Shown piece after piece: positions 24,263 to 36,900 of a DNA stretch of 64,000 nucleotides (within the stretch, counting starts at the first letter, position 1; each line of letters starts with the position of its first letter). The position numbers were made by a program, and so were the translations under genes. Origin of the DNA: Bombyx mori (taxonomy: Eukaryota; Arthropoda; Insecta; Lepidoptera; Bombycidae); NCBI RefSeq assembly GCF_030269925.1, contig NC_085126.1:1490501-1554500 (forward strand), in the 5' to 3' direction. The notes under the pieces were generated by a model. The model did no database searches. It saw only the letters and a list, made by a program, of their open reading frames with translations, and was not told the origin of the DNA.

Positions 24263-24538
24263 GTTCCTTGCCCCCTTTTCACAACTAGACACTTGAAGTC
24301 GTCGGAGCCTAAAGGTTAAGACGTCCGGTGCATTCGTATCTAGCGATGCAACGATGTTCGAATCCCGCAGGTGGGTACCAATTTTTCTAATGGAATACGT
24401 ACTTAACAAATCTTCACGATTGACATCCGCGGTGAAGGAATAAAACATCTTGTAATAAAAATCAAACCTGCAAAATTATAGTTTGTATAATTACTGGTGG
24501 TAGGACCTCTTGTGAGTCCGCACGGGTAGGTACCACCT

Positions 24539-25045
24539 AACACATGAAGTCAGCGTCGGAACGGTACTTCACTATGGCTGTGCGTCATGATAATCGCCTT
24601 ATCGTTGCCGCCACTGACAACTCCCCGAATCCTGATCACGCAGGAGCCACTCACCTTTGACGTCCTAGACACGTCCTTACCGATCCATCAGATCCAATAA
24701 CCCTTACATTATACACCTTTAGCTCTAACACTAGGTGTAGGGACCCCAGTAACCGTACTCGTCGAACTCGGCAAAGAGTTCGACGTACAACCTAACCTAA
24801 GTATCAGCCCGCTGAGTTTCTCCCCGGATCTTCTCAGCGGGTCACGATTTCGATCCGGTAGTAGATTCATTCGCGAAGCAGATACTCTTGAGTTGTTAGG
24901 TCTCCCTTGGAGGCGCTCGGGTAACCGTTAGCAAATCCCACCCTTCCTGGCCGAGCTCTTTGCTCGCCTGCTCTTTGCAGGGCAGGTGCCCTGGTAAAAC
25001 TGGAAAGGCCTACGGGCCACCAGTAATTTCTCAAACATAAACAAA
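24539..25045 (+). mobile_element. Jockey-like LINE 3' end inserted in a Bm1 SINE
   Basis: Same sequence as the 9415-10190 copy from 'atgaagtcagcgtcggaacg' to 'gggccaccagtaat', interrupting a Bm1 body. Confidence 0.8.
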
Positions 25046-25096
25046 ACCACCACCCTACCTATTCCTGCCGTGAAGCAGTATTTGAAGCGATTTGAA

Positions 25097-25520
25097 GGCT
25101 TTTTTTTTTTTGTCAGGAGGAAATCGCCGGACTTCCGCCCTCCCCTGGGGATGGAGGGTGGGGCATGTCGGAGTCGAACTGACTCAAACCTCCTGTCGCT
25201 CAACAACCCGCATCCGAACCTCGCATTAGACAGAACCCATGAAAAGGCAAAGGGGGGAGAGTGAAGTCGTCGGCGCCACGACCACCAGCCCTCTCGGTTG
25301 GCAGGCTATCCGGAGCCCGCCTAGATGGCGCCGGTTAGAATGGGTTATCCTACGATATACCCCGCTGGGTCAGAACCAGCGTGGGTCGAGGATAGCCGGC
25401 CTTCCATCACCCGGATGCTCTTGTGTAAAACGCGTGCAGAGCAGCTTGCACGTCGACTTCTTAGGCCCCCTTCGCCGGCCCCCAGACCGACACATGAAGG
25501 GGACCCGAAACACTTAGAGG
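25097..25520. mobile_element. Unassigned LINE-like block inside the split Bm1
   Basis: Starts with a T-run then 'gtcaggaggaaatcgccgg'. The same opening and the 'gagacagaaccyatgaaaag' block recur at 61035-61190, so it is a dispersed repeat, probably a LINE 3' end in minus orientation. Confidence 0.55.
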
Positions 25521-26214
25521 GCCAGGGCTTGGGCAACCGTTGTAACTATAATGATACCTTAGAACTCATATCTCAAGGTGGGTTGCGGCATTTACGCTAT
25601 AGATGTCTATGCGGTAACTACCACCAGGTGGGCTGTGAGCTCGTCTCTAATAAAAATAAATCGGAGAGTAAGACAGCTAGCTGATATAGAATACAACTGG
25701 GAAGCTCTTCGACATTCACCTCGTGAAGTCTAAGACCGGTAACCACTTATAATCAGGCATGCAATGAGCTCATTCATCAATCAAAAAACACAAAGAAATT
25801 CCTTAATTGAGGTAGTCCAATGAAGGGAAAGTCAAACGTACATCAGACATTTTATTGTCTCTGATTTAAATACAAACGCTATAAAAAATTATTTACAAAT
25901 CTTTTTGAGTTTTAAGGCAAGCTTTAAAGATATGTAATCCTTTGTTTACTTTATTTAGTATACGTAATATAAAGGACGTAAGGTTCCAGCGTCAAAGACT
26001 CCCGGGAATGTCATAATCTTTATTCATACATCATAATTCAACAAAGAAGAAACAGTTAAGTACAATTATCTTATCCGTTTATCAGCTGGTTTTTATGTTT
26101 CGTCAATATAAATAACTTTTTTTGGTGACATTCAGTCTTTTTTAATACGTATGTAACTAAACAAAGCAGAAAAGGGTAATAAAGGGTTTTGCGTTAAGAG
26201 CGTTCGAAATAAAA

Positions 26215-26525
26215 ATAAAATAAAAAAGTCTGTTTAACTAATATTGCCACAATTTTGATTTTATTTTAAAGGGTATGACATTATGTATGGAATATAATTT
26301 CAGATAAATGGCCGCCGCGACCCCGCTCCAGATGGTGGACCAGTTTTGTATGACATCTTCACATAAATGGGGCTCAATTTCACGAAGAGCGCGAGTTATG
26401 GTTGAGATTTCACGTAGCCTCACAGAAAGTAGTCGAGCGGTGTTAAGTCACACAATCTCGGTGGCCAGTTGATGTCGCCACTATGCGAGATGGCGAAGCC
26501 TTCGAATTTCTCATCCAATCAATTT
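26215..26525 (-). pseudogene. mariner-like transposase C-terminal remnant
   Basis: Minus-strand translation with stops gives DINWPPRLCDLTPLDYFL, then TRALREIEPHLCEDVIQNW, typical of the third catalytic block and tail of a mariner-like transposase. Only the C-terminus survives, and it abuts an RTE fragment. Confidence 0.6.
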
Positions 26526-26526
26526 A

Positions 26527-27480
26527 ATGTTTCCCGTACTGTATAGCAAGTGGCGCCGTCCTGTTGGAACTGCGCTAAGTCCCTATCTCTTCCTGTTAGT
26601 GATGGATGCCTTGACGTCGGAAATACAGGAAGAGGCCCCTTGGTGTATGCTCGTTGCCGATGACATAGTGCTCGTCGGAGGAAACGGACTCGAGGTCCAA
26701 AACATACTGGAGAAATGGCGATGCAGGTTGGGGAGAATCAGCCTAAAAATCAGCAGATCCAAAACTGAACAGCTGTTCTGTGATTTTAGCGGTCTCTCCA
26801 TTTTACCACCTTTGCTACTATGTCAAAACTTCCGATACCTACGGTCCGTTATCTAAAGAAATGGCGAACTGGATCGTACTGTAAGCAGTACTGTAAGCAG
26901 TACGATCCAGTTCTTCTTTTTCTCTGTCTTAACACAGAATTGACGCAGGATGGATGAAATGGCAGCAGGTCACGGGTACCACGTCTGACACACGTTTCTC
27001 TTCCCCTAAAAGCGAAGATATACATATAAGACCTTAATAAGGCCTGCCGTCTTGTATGTATCAGCTTGTTGGACCGCTAAAGTGGCGGATGAAACGCGAT
27101 GGCATGCAGCAGAGATGCGAATGTTGCGATAGATGTGTGGGGTAACGAGATTGAATAAAATACGGAATGAATACGTCAGAGGAAATCTGAAAGTGGCACC
27201 TGTGACAAAGAAGTTGAGAAGTACGCGTTTGGGATGGTATGGACATGTGATGAGACGAAATGACAATGAGCTTGGTATAAGAGTTTTAACTATGAATATA
27301 GAAGGCTTTAGAGGAAGAGGTAGACCTAAAAAAAATGGGATGGATTGCGTGAAAGACGATATGTGTAAAAGGGGAGTTAGCGAGGAAATGGTGTATGATA
27401 GAGGAGTATGGAAGGAGAAAGCATGTTGCACCGACCCCAGGTGACTGGGAGAAGGGCAGGAAAATTATGAGGATGATGTG
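26527..27480 (+). mobile_element. RTE-like LINE, 5'-truncated with internal losses
   Basis: Frame 26527-26856 carries the reverse transcriptase core (YLFLLVMDALT, then the FADD-type box as VADDIVLVGG, then LKISRSKTE). Frame 27133-27431 carries the C-terminus (LGWYGHVMRRNDNE, GRGRPKKN). A short inverted duplication of 'ctgtaagcagtac' near 26878-26900 lies between. The element ends near 'atgaggatgatg'. Confidence 0.8.
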
Positions 27481-28004
27481 AAATCATATACATATTTCGT
27501 TAACACCTCAATTGGCGATTGGACAACAACAAATAAATTTCATCATAAGATTTTTAACCCAACATCACAATATAATAAGGGACGTTAATTGATCGAACAT
27601 GATGTCACAATAAATGAGATATCTTTCGGCTGAGCTTCGTCAACGTAGTGAATACTACTTTTGCAACACTTGAATATTGTATTAGCTGTCGAAGAAGAAC
27701 ACCTTAGTAATCTGTGACCACGAACACTGTATTCAAATTTCGCAAACTAGTAAAGTTAATTTTAATCATATCTAGGACTTGCGAAAACCGATGAAAATAT
27801 CATGAACTTTGTACAGTGTGCAGAGCAACACGGATTAATAGATGAACTTTGAAAAGAAAGCCAGGGTTTGTAAAAAGAAGCGCTTTTGTCATATCGTTAA
27901 TATCTCTCAATGATAGATCTGTACGAAAATTCCATACTTTAGGTACATATACCAGAACGTATTGTACTAAATAGCCCGGTCATCGTTTTCGTTAAACCCG
28001 TATG
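27481..28004. other. Intergenic, nothing recognised
   Basis: No coding frame or repeat family recognised here. Confidence 0.5.
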
Positions 28005-28240
28005 TGGCAACGAAGGGCTCGGCGAGTAAATTAACCCACAGATACAGCCCACTGAGTTTCTTGCCGGATCTTCTCAGTGGGTCGCGTTTCCGATCCGATG
28101 GTAGATTCTGCCAAGCACTGCTTTTGCTAGGGCTAGTGTTAGCAACGTTCTCAAATTACAGCTCCGTGAGCTCACCTACTCGCCTGGTTACGCTGGTATA
28201 ACCCTCTTAGGTTAACCGTAACGCGTAACCGCTTAGGTAG
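28005..28240 (+). mobile_element. Short Jockey-like LINE 3' end
   Basis: 'acgaagggctcggcgagtaa' to 'gcttaggtaggacaaaa'. Confidence 0.65.
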
Positions 28241-28889
28241 GACAAAAAATAATCTAAATAGGGTTACCGCGCCGAGTATTCATCACTTAACTTTCTCATA
28301 CGTTTCATCATTTAAAATGCTCAGTTTTGGGAATTTGTTTAGTTTCCATGATAAAGGAAAACGGAAGTGGAATGTCGCAACTGCTGACATAAAAAAATGA
28401 AATGCAGTTTTTGTATTTTTCAAAACTTTATTTCGCAACGCCATTGTAATTGTGCGCTGGCTTACACTGCAGGCTCTTCGTTATTATTTAAGAGGTTCTT
28501 GTAGTCTAACCTTTATGATAGCGCTTGCAACACGCAGAAATACCAGGGACTAATCCAATGTTAAAATGCTGGTAAGAACCCATTAATAACGTGTTCCCAA
28601 TTATTTTTTATAATAAACAATATTAATTATAGTGGACACATAGAGAATAGGTAGTTGCTACGTAAACTATAAGATTTAAAATTTAATTAGCAGTTTTATT
28701 ATAATATAAAATGGTCTAAAGATAGAGAACTAATTTGAGACCAAGGCCAGAGACTCGCATCTTCTGATTAAACCATAGTCTGGTTATCATGTTAATTGCT
28801 CAATAAATAACCTAATGGAAACTACAAATAATTCTAAACATTTACATCTTTAAATAAAAATTAATAACAGTGACTTTTATTCATCATGG
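28241..28889. other. Intergenic, nothing recognised
   Basis: AT-rich unique-looking sequence between two LINE ends. Confidence 0.5.
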
Positions 28890-29260
28890 ATTTTTCCTTT
28901 TTTTCTACCTATGCTGATAGCCTTGAGAGGCTATTTCGGCTTTACCCTAGCGTATAGGTGAGCGCTCGGGGCTCAAACCGGAGGTGCTGCTAACACTGGT
29001 CCTAGCAAGAACAGTGCTTCGCAGAATCTACTACCGGATCGGAAACGCGACCTACTGAGAAAATCCGGCGAGAAACTCAGTGGGTCGTATCTGTGGGTTC
29101 ATTCGCTCGTCGAGCCCTTCGTCGCAAGCAACGGGTTCGACGAGGACGGTGACCGGTGCTTCTGGTGCCTAAAAGCACCGTTAATAGATCGGGAGGATCC
29201 GTAATGACGTGTTTAGGGCGACGTCGACTGTTTACCATTTGGTCCAAAGGATCGAGTATA
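28890..29260 (-). mobile_element. Jockey-like LINE 3' end
   Basis: Same 3' sequence from 'ctatgctgatagccttgaga' to 'ccatttggtccaaaggatcg'. Confidence 0.75.
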
Positions 29261-29490
29261 TTTTCTTAATAACAATCGCCTCGCTTTTGCAACTAGCAGA
29301 CTTGGTTCTAATTTTAAAGTAATTCCCTACGGTAGCCACCAAGACAATGGCCGTAACATTTTGCTACACGATAATTACCTCTGCCTTTTATTATCGCGAT
29401 GCACTTGATACTTAGTCATGAATTCGCTCATCTTCAATGTATACCTACTATTTTATCAAACATTTTGTATCATCGTATTAAAACGTCCTG

Positions 29491-29880
29491 GAAGTCGTCG
29501 TGGCCTAAAGGATAAGACGTCCGGTGCATTCGTATGCAGCGATGCACCGGTGTTCGAATCCCGCAGGCGGGTACCAATTTTTCTAATGAAATACGTACTT
29601 AACAAATGTTCACGATTAACTTCCACAGTGAAGGAATAACATATTATAAAAGTGTAATAAAAATCAAACCCGCAAAATTATGTTTTTTTACATTATAATT
29701 TTAATTTGAGTCCCAACGAGTAGGTACCACCACCCTGCCTATTTCTGCCGTGAAGCAGTAATCGGTTTGAAGGGTGGGGCAGCCGTTATACTGATCTCAA
29801 GGTAGGTGGCGGTATTTACGTTGTACATGTCTATGGGCTCAGGTAACCACTTTACACCGGGTGCAGTAAGCAATAAAAAT
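29491..29880 (+). mobile_element. Bm1 SINE, near full length
   Basis: Head 'gaagtcgtcgtggcctaaag' and box-B-like 'gtgttcgaatcccgcagg', with short internal deletions in the body. Confidence 0.88.
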
Positions 29881-29989
29881 CGTATTTACAATTAAAAATA
29901 AGCAACAGATGTCTCATTTAGCTTTATTTAATGTAAACATTTGCAACACATAATGTATTATACTTTAGTTATAAGTATCCATCGTTATA

Positions 29990-30205
29990 CGCCAGGTGGG
30001 GGAGGAAAGTCCTCGAATGGAGGCCACGGATGGGTACAAGGAACGTGGGGCGTCCTCCAACCAGGTGGACTGACGACTTAGTGCGCACGGCGGGAAGTCG
30101 TTGGATGCGGAAGGCGGAGGACCGCATTATGTGGAAGCCATTGGGGAAGGCCTATGTCCAGCAGTGGGCAGATAAAGGCTGATGATGATGATGATGATGA
30201 TGTTA
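29990..30205 (+). mobile_element. Second RTE-like LINE 3' end with (gat)n tail
   Basis: The frame reads RPPTRWTDDLVRTAGSRWMR and then KALGEAYVQQWADKG, ending in 'gatgatgatgatgatga', typical of RTE-clade 3' ends. Confidence 0.75.
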
Positions 30206-30710
30206 TACTGAAATATTACTTCACTGCGACTATGAGTAAGTGTCAGCAGAGTTTTCCTTCAGGTGGTAAGAGAGACATGAAATAAACGATATTTGTTTCC
30301 GCGACGCATCACATATCGTTTTGGTTCAGCGAACTTATGTTATATAGATATGCATACGTCAAACGATTTGTATTAAATCCAATGGCAGTCATCAAGCAAA
30401 AAATGCCACTCTTACAATAAGCGTTTTATCAAAACTTTTCAAGTTATATTGTAATATTGTGTACGCGAGATGCAAGTCACGACGGGACGTTGTCTTCTTC
30501 TTTTGTTCTTTTCGTCTTTACGTAAGGGTGAGACGCGAAATAGTTACAAAACTCCGATAACACACTCCTTAGTTTTAAATGAAAATAATAAGACAATGAA
30601 AATACGCTATTCATTCTTTGAATGGGCTGATGGTACTTGACGGTAGATATGTAGTAAGGTTTGCTTTAGATTTTAAGCACTGAAAGATCTCGAACGAAAT
30701 GCGTGGTACA

Positions 30711-30935
30711 CTATTTTTTCTTCAAAAATAATAACTGTATCGCGTCCACTGATAAACCTTTCGTCTCCGGTATGTATGCGTAGCCAAATAAAACTCCCAC
30801 GAAACTGAACATTGAAAAGCAGTAGAACACTATTCCGAGGCCCAGCCATTCCGCCAGCGGCTTGAACACCAGAAGAGTCACAAAATTGACCGACCAAAGG
30901 CAAACCATTGTGATGCTATTACAGAGACTCCTCAC
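30711..30935 (-). CDS. Gene B exon 8 (stop)
   Basis: Begins VRSLCN after a 'tttcag' acceptor, contains PETKG and ends LLFLKKK then a stop. Confidence 0.9.
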   Translation of the reverse strand: MRSLCNSITMVCLWSVNFVTLLVFKPLAEWLGLGIVFYCFSMFSFVGVLFGYAYIPETKGLSVDAIQLLFLKKK

Positions 30936-33900
30936 CTGAAAAGTATAGGAGTAAATGTCAAATTAACGAAACAAGTAATTGTGATCTAAAGGCAGTGATA
31001 TATAAAAACCCAAAGGTTAAGACGCCTGGTTTAATCTTATTGAGCGATGCTACTATGCCGGTGTTCAAATCCTGCAGCCAGATATTTTTCTTTTTAACCG
31101 ACTTCAAAAATTCGACTATGTTTTTTTTTGTGTTCGTTACCTTATAACTTTTTACTGGGTGAATCGAATTTGATGATTCTTTTTTTATTAAAAAGATGAC
31201 GCTTCCCATGTGATCCCATTTTTCCATCCATTAGATCCATTAGACAATTTAGTCCTGTTCTCTCTCTGTTATACTAGGAACACATGAATACAAAGAATTA
31301 TCGCTCCGCTCCGGGCATTTCAATATTGCAATAATTGTTACGTTATAATACTCATTGTAAAAATGAATATTTAAAAAAATATATCTAATATTTAAAAAAA
31401 TATATATACATGCCCGCTGAGTTTCTAGCCAGTTCTTCGCAGGACGGAGGCTAGTTTTTGTGAATTGGCGGTAGTTCTTTTTGACGTTCAACAAGTATGT
31501 ACTTTCATTTATGTTGAAAAAAAATAATGTAATTCAAATTTAAATTTTAGATTTATCAACAAACCTCCGGCAAGAAAAGTTCGGCGCTCAATACGAACGG
31601 TATAGCAGCGCAGCCCAGCATGTAGACGAAGCTGTACGTGTAGATGATTAGCACCGTGAACCAATGTGGCGCGAAATGTGTCTGCAGTTGCAAGCCCAGC
31701 AGGAACATGCAGACGCCCGAAATTGCTGCCGTCACTATTAGCAGGGGCTGAAAATAAAATGACTCTTTTCAATTATGTTCTCCTGGTACACGACACGTCG
31801 TTCACTGATCAATCGTGTGGGAATTTGGGTATTTTTTTTCGTTAGTTGTTGGCACGCTAGATTTGTTTTAAAGGATTATGAATGTCAATGTCAGTCATCG
31901 ATTGAGAACTATGTTTATGAATAGTTTTTTGAAATTAAGACTTTAAAGTTAAAATCCACTAGATTTTGACTTAAAATTCCACAAAAGAAATTTTCTCCTA
32001 AACTTGCTGTTGTTTTCTCTTTCATGCAAAAAAAACTTTTAATTTTTTGTAGATTTGAGACATTTTCATTTGACTCTTTGCCGGAAACATCGATATCGTC
32101 TGAATTATATTAATTTGTTAATTTAGTGTTTCTTCAAATTTAATATAAGTAAGCGAGTAATAATGTCGGTTTGATTTATTAACATCTATGAAAGTGCACA
32201 ACTATGGGAATTTTGATGATGAACTTTGATTATGCCAAAACGTTGACTGAATTTTCGGTCATCATTTAAATGGGACATTAATTCACCGCATTTGATTACT
32301 AATCCAGAAAAATCAACTTCAATTCGTTCTGTTCCGTTTTTGTACAACATAGTTTTAATCAAAATAGAATGGATAGAATACGGAATGAATCGAGAATGGA
32401 TAGAATACGGAATGAATATGTTAGAGGAAGTCTGAAAGTGGCACCTGTGACAGAGAAGCTGAGAAGTGCGCGTTTGCGATGGTATGGACATGTGATGAGA
32501 CGAAATGAAAATGAGGTTAGTAAGAGAATGTTAACTATGAATGTGGAAGGATGGAAGGATAGAGGAAGAGGTAGACCTAAGAAGAAATGGATGGGTTGCG
32601 TAAAAGACGATATGGGTAAGAGGGGAGTGAGCGAAGAAATGGTATATGATAAAGGAGTATGGAAGGAGAAAACATGTTGCGCTGACCCCAGGTGAATCTG
32701 AGAAGGGCAGGATAATGATGATGAGTTTTAATCAAAATAACATTATTTGAAGAATACACAAACTCGGCACTGGGAACAACATCTCCAGAAGTCGATTGCC
32801 ATGCTGAATACAGAGGAAAACCGAGAAGAATCTTTAACCTCATGTCTCACGTCATGTGGGCTCAATTGAGGCTCAAAAGAAATTGTTGATTCTTATCCAT
32901 CAGCCACCTTAGCTCAATCCAGGAGGAGCCAATAATATCCACCAGGCGCAAATAGAATGGAAGAGGTGTCATAGTATTATGTACTAAAAATGGCTAGAAT
33001 GGAATAGCTGGATAACATTGTTAGAAATCCACTATTGATCCATATAGTTACATACGAATACTAACCATATATTAAAGTCGCTTAAAAGGTATAATACTTA
33101 AAAAGGCACAAGAAAACGGTAATTTTGAAATGCTTTAGCGTTTCCTAATCTAATAACAACAACATTTTTTATCAATATATTACCCACAGACACAGCCCAC
33201 TGAGTTTCTCGCCGGATCTTCTCAGTGGGTCGCGTTTCCGATCCGGTGATAGATTCTGCGACGCACTGCTCTTGCTGGGGCCAGTGTTAGCAACACTCCG
33301 GTTTGAGCCCGTGAGCTCACTTACACGTTAGGGCGAAGCTGATATAGCCTCTCAAGGCTATCAGCATAGGTAGGGGAAAAAAAACAATATAGTATGGCCT
33401 ATTGTGAGCTCACCTTTCGATACCTACCCGCCTGTTTCTACCGTAAAGCTATGACGCGTCTGATTTGATTTGGTTCGTATAACCGTCAGTGAAATGATCA
33501 GAAAATGCCTTACCTTTCTGCCAAACTTATCAATAATAAATACACAAACGAGACTGGCAATTAAAAAGTCCACAGCGAGTAATATGGCGCATTGGTTCGG
33601 CGGCATCGAAGGTACAGCTTCTTTGAAGAGCGGTTCGGCATACACTTGTAGCACCACGCAGCCCATTAATATGATCAGGGTCATGATTATTAGCACTGTG
33701 GCCAGGGCGCGCTGTGAAGACTTTGACTTCACTGGAATTCAAATAAAAACGAATAAGGATTGTGTTGAGCCACGGATCGAAATCTGATCATAATCACTGA
33801 TGTCCCATGATGCCAATATTCTTTGTATTAATTTATTTTATGGGTGGACAAGCTCACAGCCCTCCTGATGTTAAGTAGTTACTGGAGCCCATAGACATCT

Positions 33901-36900
33901 ACAACGTAAATGCGCCACCCACCTTGAGATGTAAGTTCTAAGGTCTCAGTGTAGTCACAACGGCTGACCCACCCTTCAAACCGAAACGCATTACTGCTTC
34001 ACGGCCGAAATAGGCCGGACGGTAGTACCTACCCATGCGGACTAACAAAAGGTCCTACCACCAATAATTACGCAAATTAGAATTTTGGGGGTTTGATTTT
34101 TATTAGGTACATGATGATTATTCTTTCACCGTGGAAGTCAGTCGTAAGTACGTATTTCTTTAGAAAAATTGGTACCCGCCTGCGGGATTCGAACACTTTT
34201 GCATCGCTTGATACGAATGCACCGGACGTCTTATCCTTAATGAAAATAAAAACTATAATAATATACAAGCAATAAATACACAAAACACAAATATATCTAG
34301 CTCAAGTATATTTTTAATGCCAGCTACATGTGAAGAAATTTATAAAACAATTCATTCTCTCAATAATACTAAATGAACAGGTTATGATGAACTGCCCACC
34401 TTTATACTAAAACAATGTGCAATAGCCATTACACCTGTACTCTGTCATATTATCAATCTTTCATTAACTGAAGGTACATTTCCTGATAAATTGAAAATCT
34501 CAATAGTGAAACCTATATACAAAAAAGGACATAAGGAATGCATCAATAACTACCGACCGATTACTTTAATACCTATACTTGCAAAAATATTCGAAAAAAT
34601 CATGCATTCTAGACTCACAACTTTTCTTAATAAATCTGAAGTTATAAAATCTGAACAACACGGTTTTCAAAAAGGCAAATCTACTACAAGTACGTACGTA
34701 GTAAAATTAATCGATTCTCATATGCACTTTGGCGACTTACAAAAATATGTAATTTAAAAACTGCATTACAGGCCTATCATGGATATGTCGCCTCAAATAT
34801 CAGATACTGTATACCCCTCTGGGGAAATTCTAGTCACATAAATAGAGTGTTCATTGCACAAAAGCAATGTGTTCGTGCCATGTGCAATATTCATCCTCTG
34901 ACTTCTTGTAAACCATTCTTCCAAAAACATAATATTTTAACTGTACCATCCATATATATACAAGAATGTTGTTTGTTTGTTAAAAAGCACCCACAATTAT
35001 ATAAATCGTGTGGCGAGTACTGTCAATTTAATACAAGATACCCTACTAAACTAATGTTACCAAGTATAAATACTCGTTACTACCATACAAACTGTTATCC
35101 TATGAGTATCAGAATATTTAATAAGATACCAAACAGCATAAGAGATCTTCCACTAACTCAATTTAAAAGAAAATTATATTTATGGCTAATAGACAAGACT
35201 TATTATAGTGTGCAAGAATTTTTAAATGATAAGTGTTGTACATAATAAAATATTAGAATAAGAAGTGATAGAATGTAAAAATAGATAGATTTAGTAAATT
35301 TTGTGTTATAATTAATATAAAAATAAATTAAATTTTCGCATGCCTAAACAGGCGAAATATATGAAGCTATGTCCTATATCTTGTAAACTATATTTCTGGC
35401 GAATAAAGATTTTCTTTCTTTCTTTCTTTCTTTCTTTCTTTCACGACGACTTCAAATTTAGTGTGTTATACATAACTGGGTACTGTTGCTCCAACGTTAA
35501 TATCATTCGTGAGCATACGTTACCTTTATATTTAATAATAAGTAAACCAATCGCCCCGGGCATCAAGTCAGGCAACAAGCGGTGTATTTCACATTTATAT
35601 GGTACGATTTTCGCAATGAAACTAGAGATTTGGAATTAAAATTGTTAACTATATATACTATGTAACTATACTGAGATCTCAGAACTTATATCTCAAGGTG
35701 AGTGGCGCATTTACGTTGTAGATGTCCATGGGCTCCAGTAACCACTTAACACCAGGTGGGCTGTGAGCCCGGCCAACCATATAAGCAATAAAAAAAAAAA
35801 TAATAATAAAAAAATAACTCTTACTCAAAAATTTCCAAGACGATGTCGGTTTCTGTTCAACTTGTTGCTCTTCATGTTTCGCTAAATCTTTTGCTTCTTC
35901 TGAATGTAAATAAAATAATATATATATTAGTATGTATGTAAAGTTCCAACAAGGCAAACTCTACAATCCATTAGTTCGGCAACATTTCCTCCTTCTTCAA
36001 ACGAGGCTTGTGGAGAGTATTAAGCGGTAGGCAGCGGCTTGGTTCTGCCCCTGGCATTGCTGAAGTCCATGGGCGACGGTAACCACTCACCATCAGGTGG
36101 GCCGTATGCTCGTCTGCCTACAAAGGCAATAAAAAAAAAAAATTCTGTCATACAAATTTCAATCAAAAATTTAGAATGAAAATCTCACCCAGCGAATTCC
36201 CGTGGAAATATTTGTGATAGAAAACAATGCTTTTCACAAATGTTACTCACCAGTATCTACAGGTAGATAAGTTTTCTCGGAACTAGGATTAATCTGCAAT
36301 CTGATTTTGTCAATTTCAAATGCTATGTCCTTTGAACCGATTTTCAATCTTTTATAGAACGCTATAGATTTTTCCGCTTCCTGCCAACATACAGTATAAC
36401 CATTTAGTTATTATACGACTCTCTTATTTATATTGGCATAACCAAGGCATATCGTCTATAATCTCAGTGGTGCGCAATTTTTCGACTATGACCCCTTCAT
36501 TAGAGAGATCTTTCTTATTACGAGCTGCTAAATCGACCGAAATATTAAAAAAAAATGCGACCCTAACAACCTTCTGGCGGCCTCCATAGGGGTCGAGGCC
36601 CCTAGTTTGAGCACCACTGGTCTGTCTTGAAATTTGTTTTGGGGCGTTGGAAAGCATCATACTGTATCTGACGCAAAGTCACTTTCTATTTAAGATCTTG
36701 AACATACGTTAAGTTCATTTTGTCATGTAAGCTTGTATCTTTGAGCCCACAGACGTCCACTGCTGGAGGTAGGTCTCTTGCAAGCTTTTTCGCAACGACC
36801 AGTCCAGCATTCCTAGCATCCAAACCAATAAAAAACATATTTAAAGAAAAAAAGGGTGCGTATACTTAAGTACGCGCGTAAGAAGTTATACTTTATTTTT

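Larger units (their letters stand above)
24294..25650 (+). mobile_element. Bm1 SINE split by two LINE insertions
   Basis: The head (24297-24538), middle (25040-25096) and end (about 25520-25650) belong to one Bm1-like copy. A Jockey-like 3' end sits at 24539-25045 and another block with a T-run at 25097-25520. Confidence 0.75.

Noticed and set aside
31509..31772. An 87-aa protein at 31509-31772
   Set aside because: It is a wrong-frame reading of gene B exon 7, whose real frame gives transporter helices.
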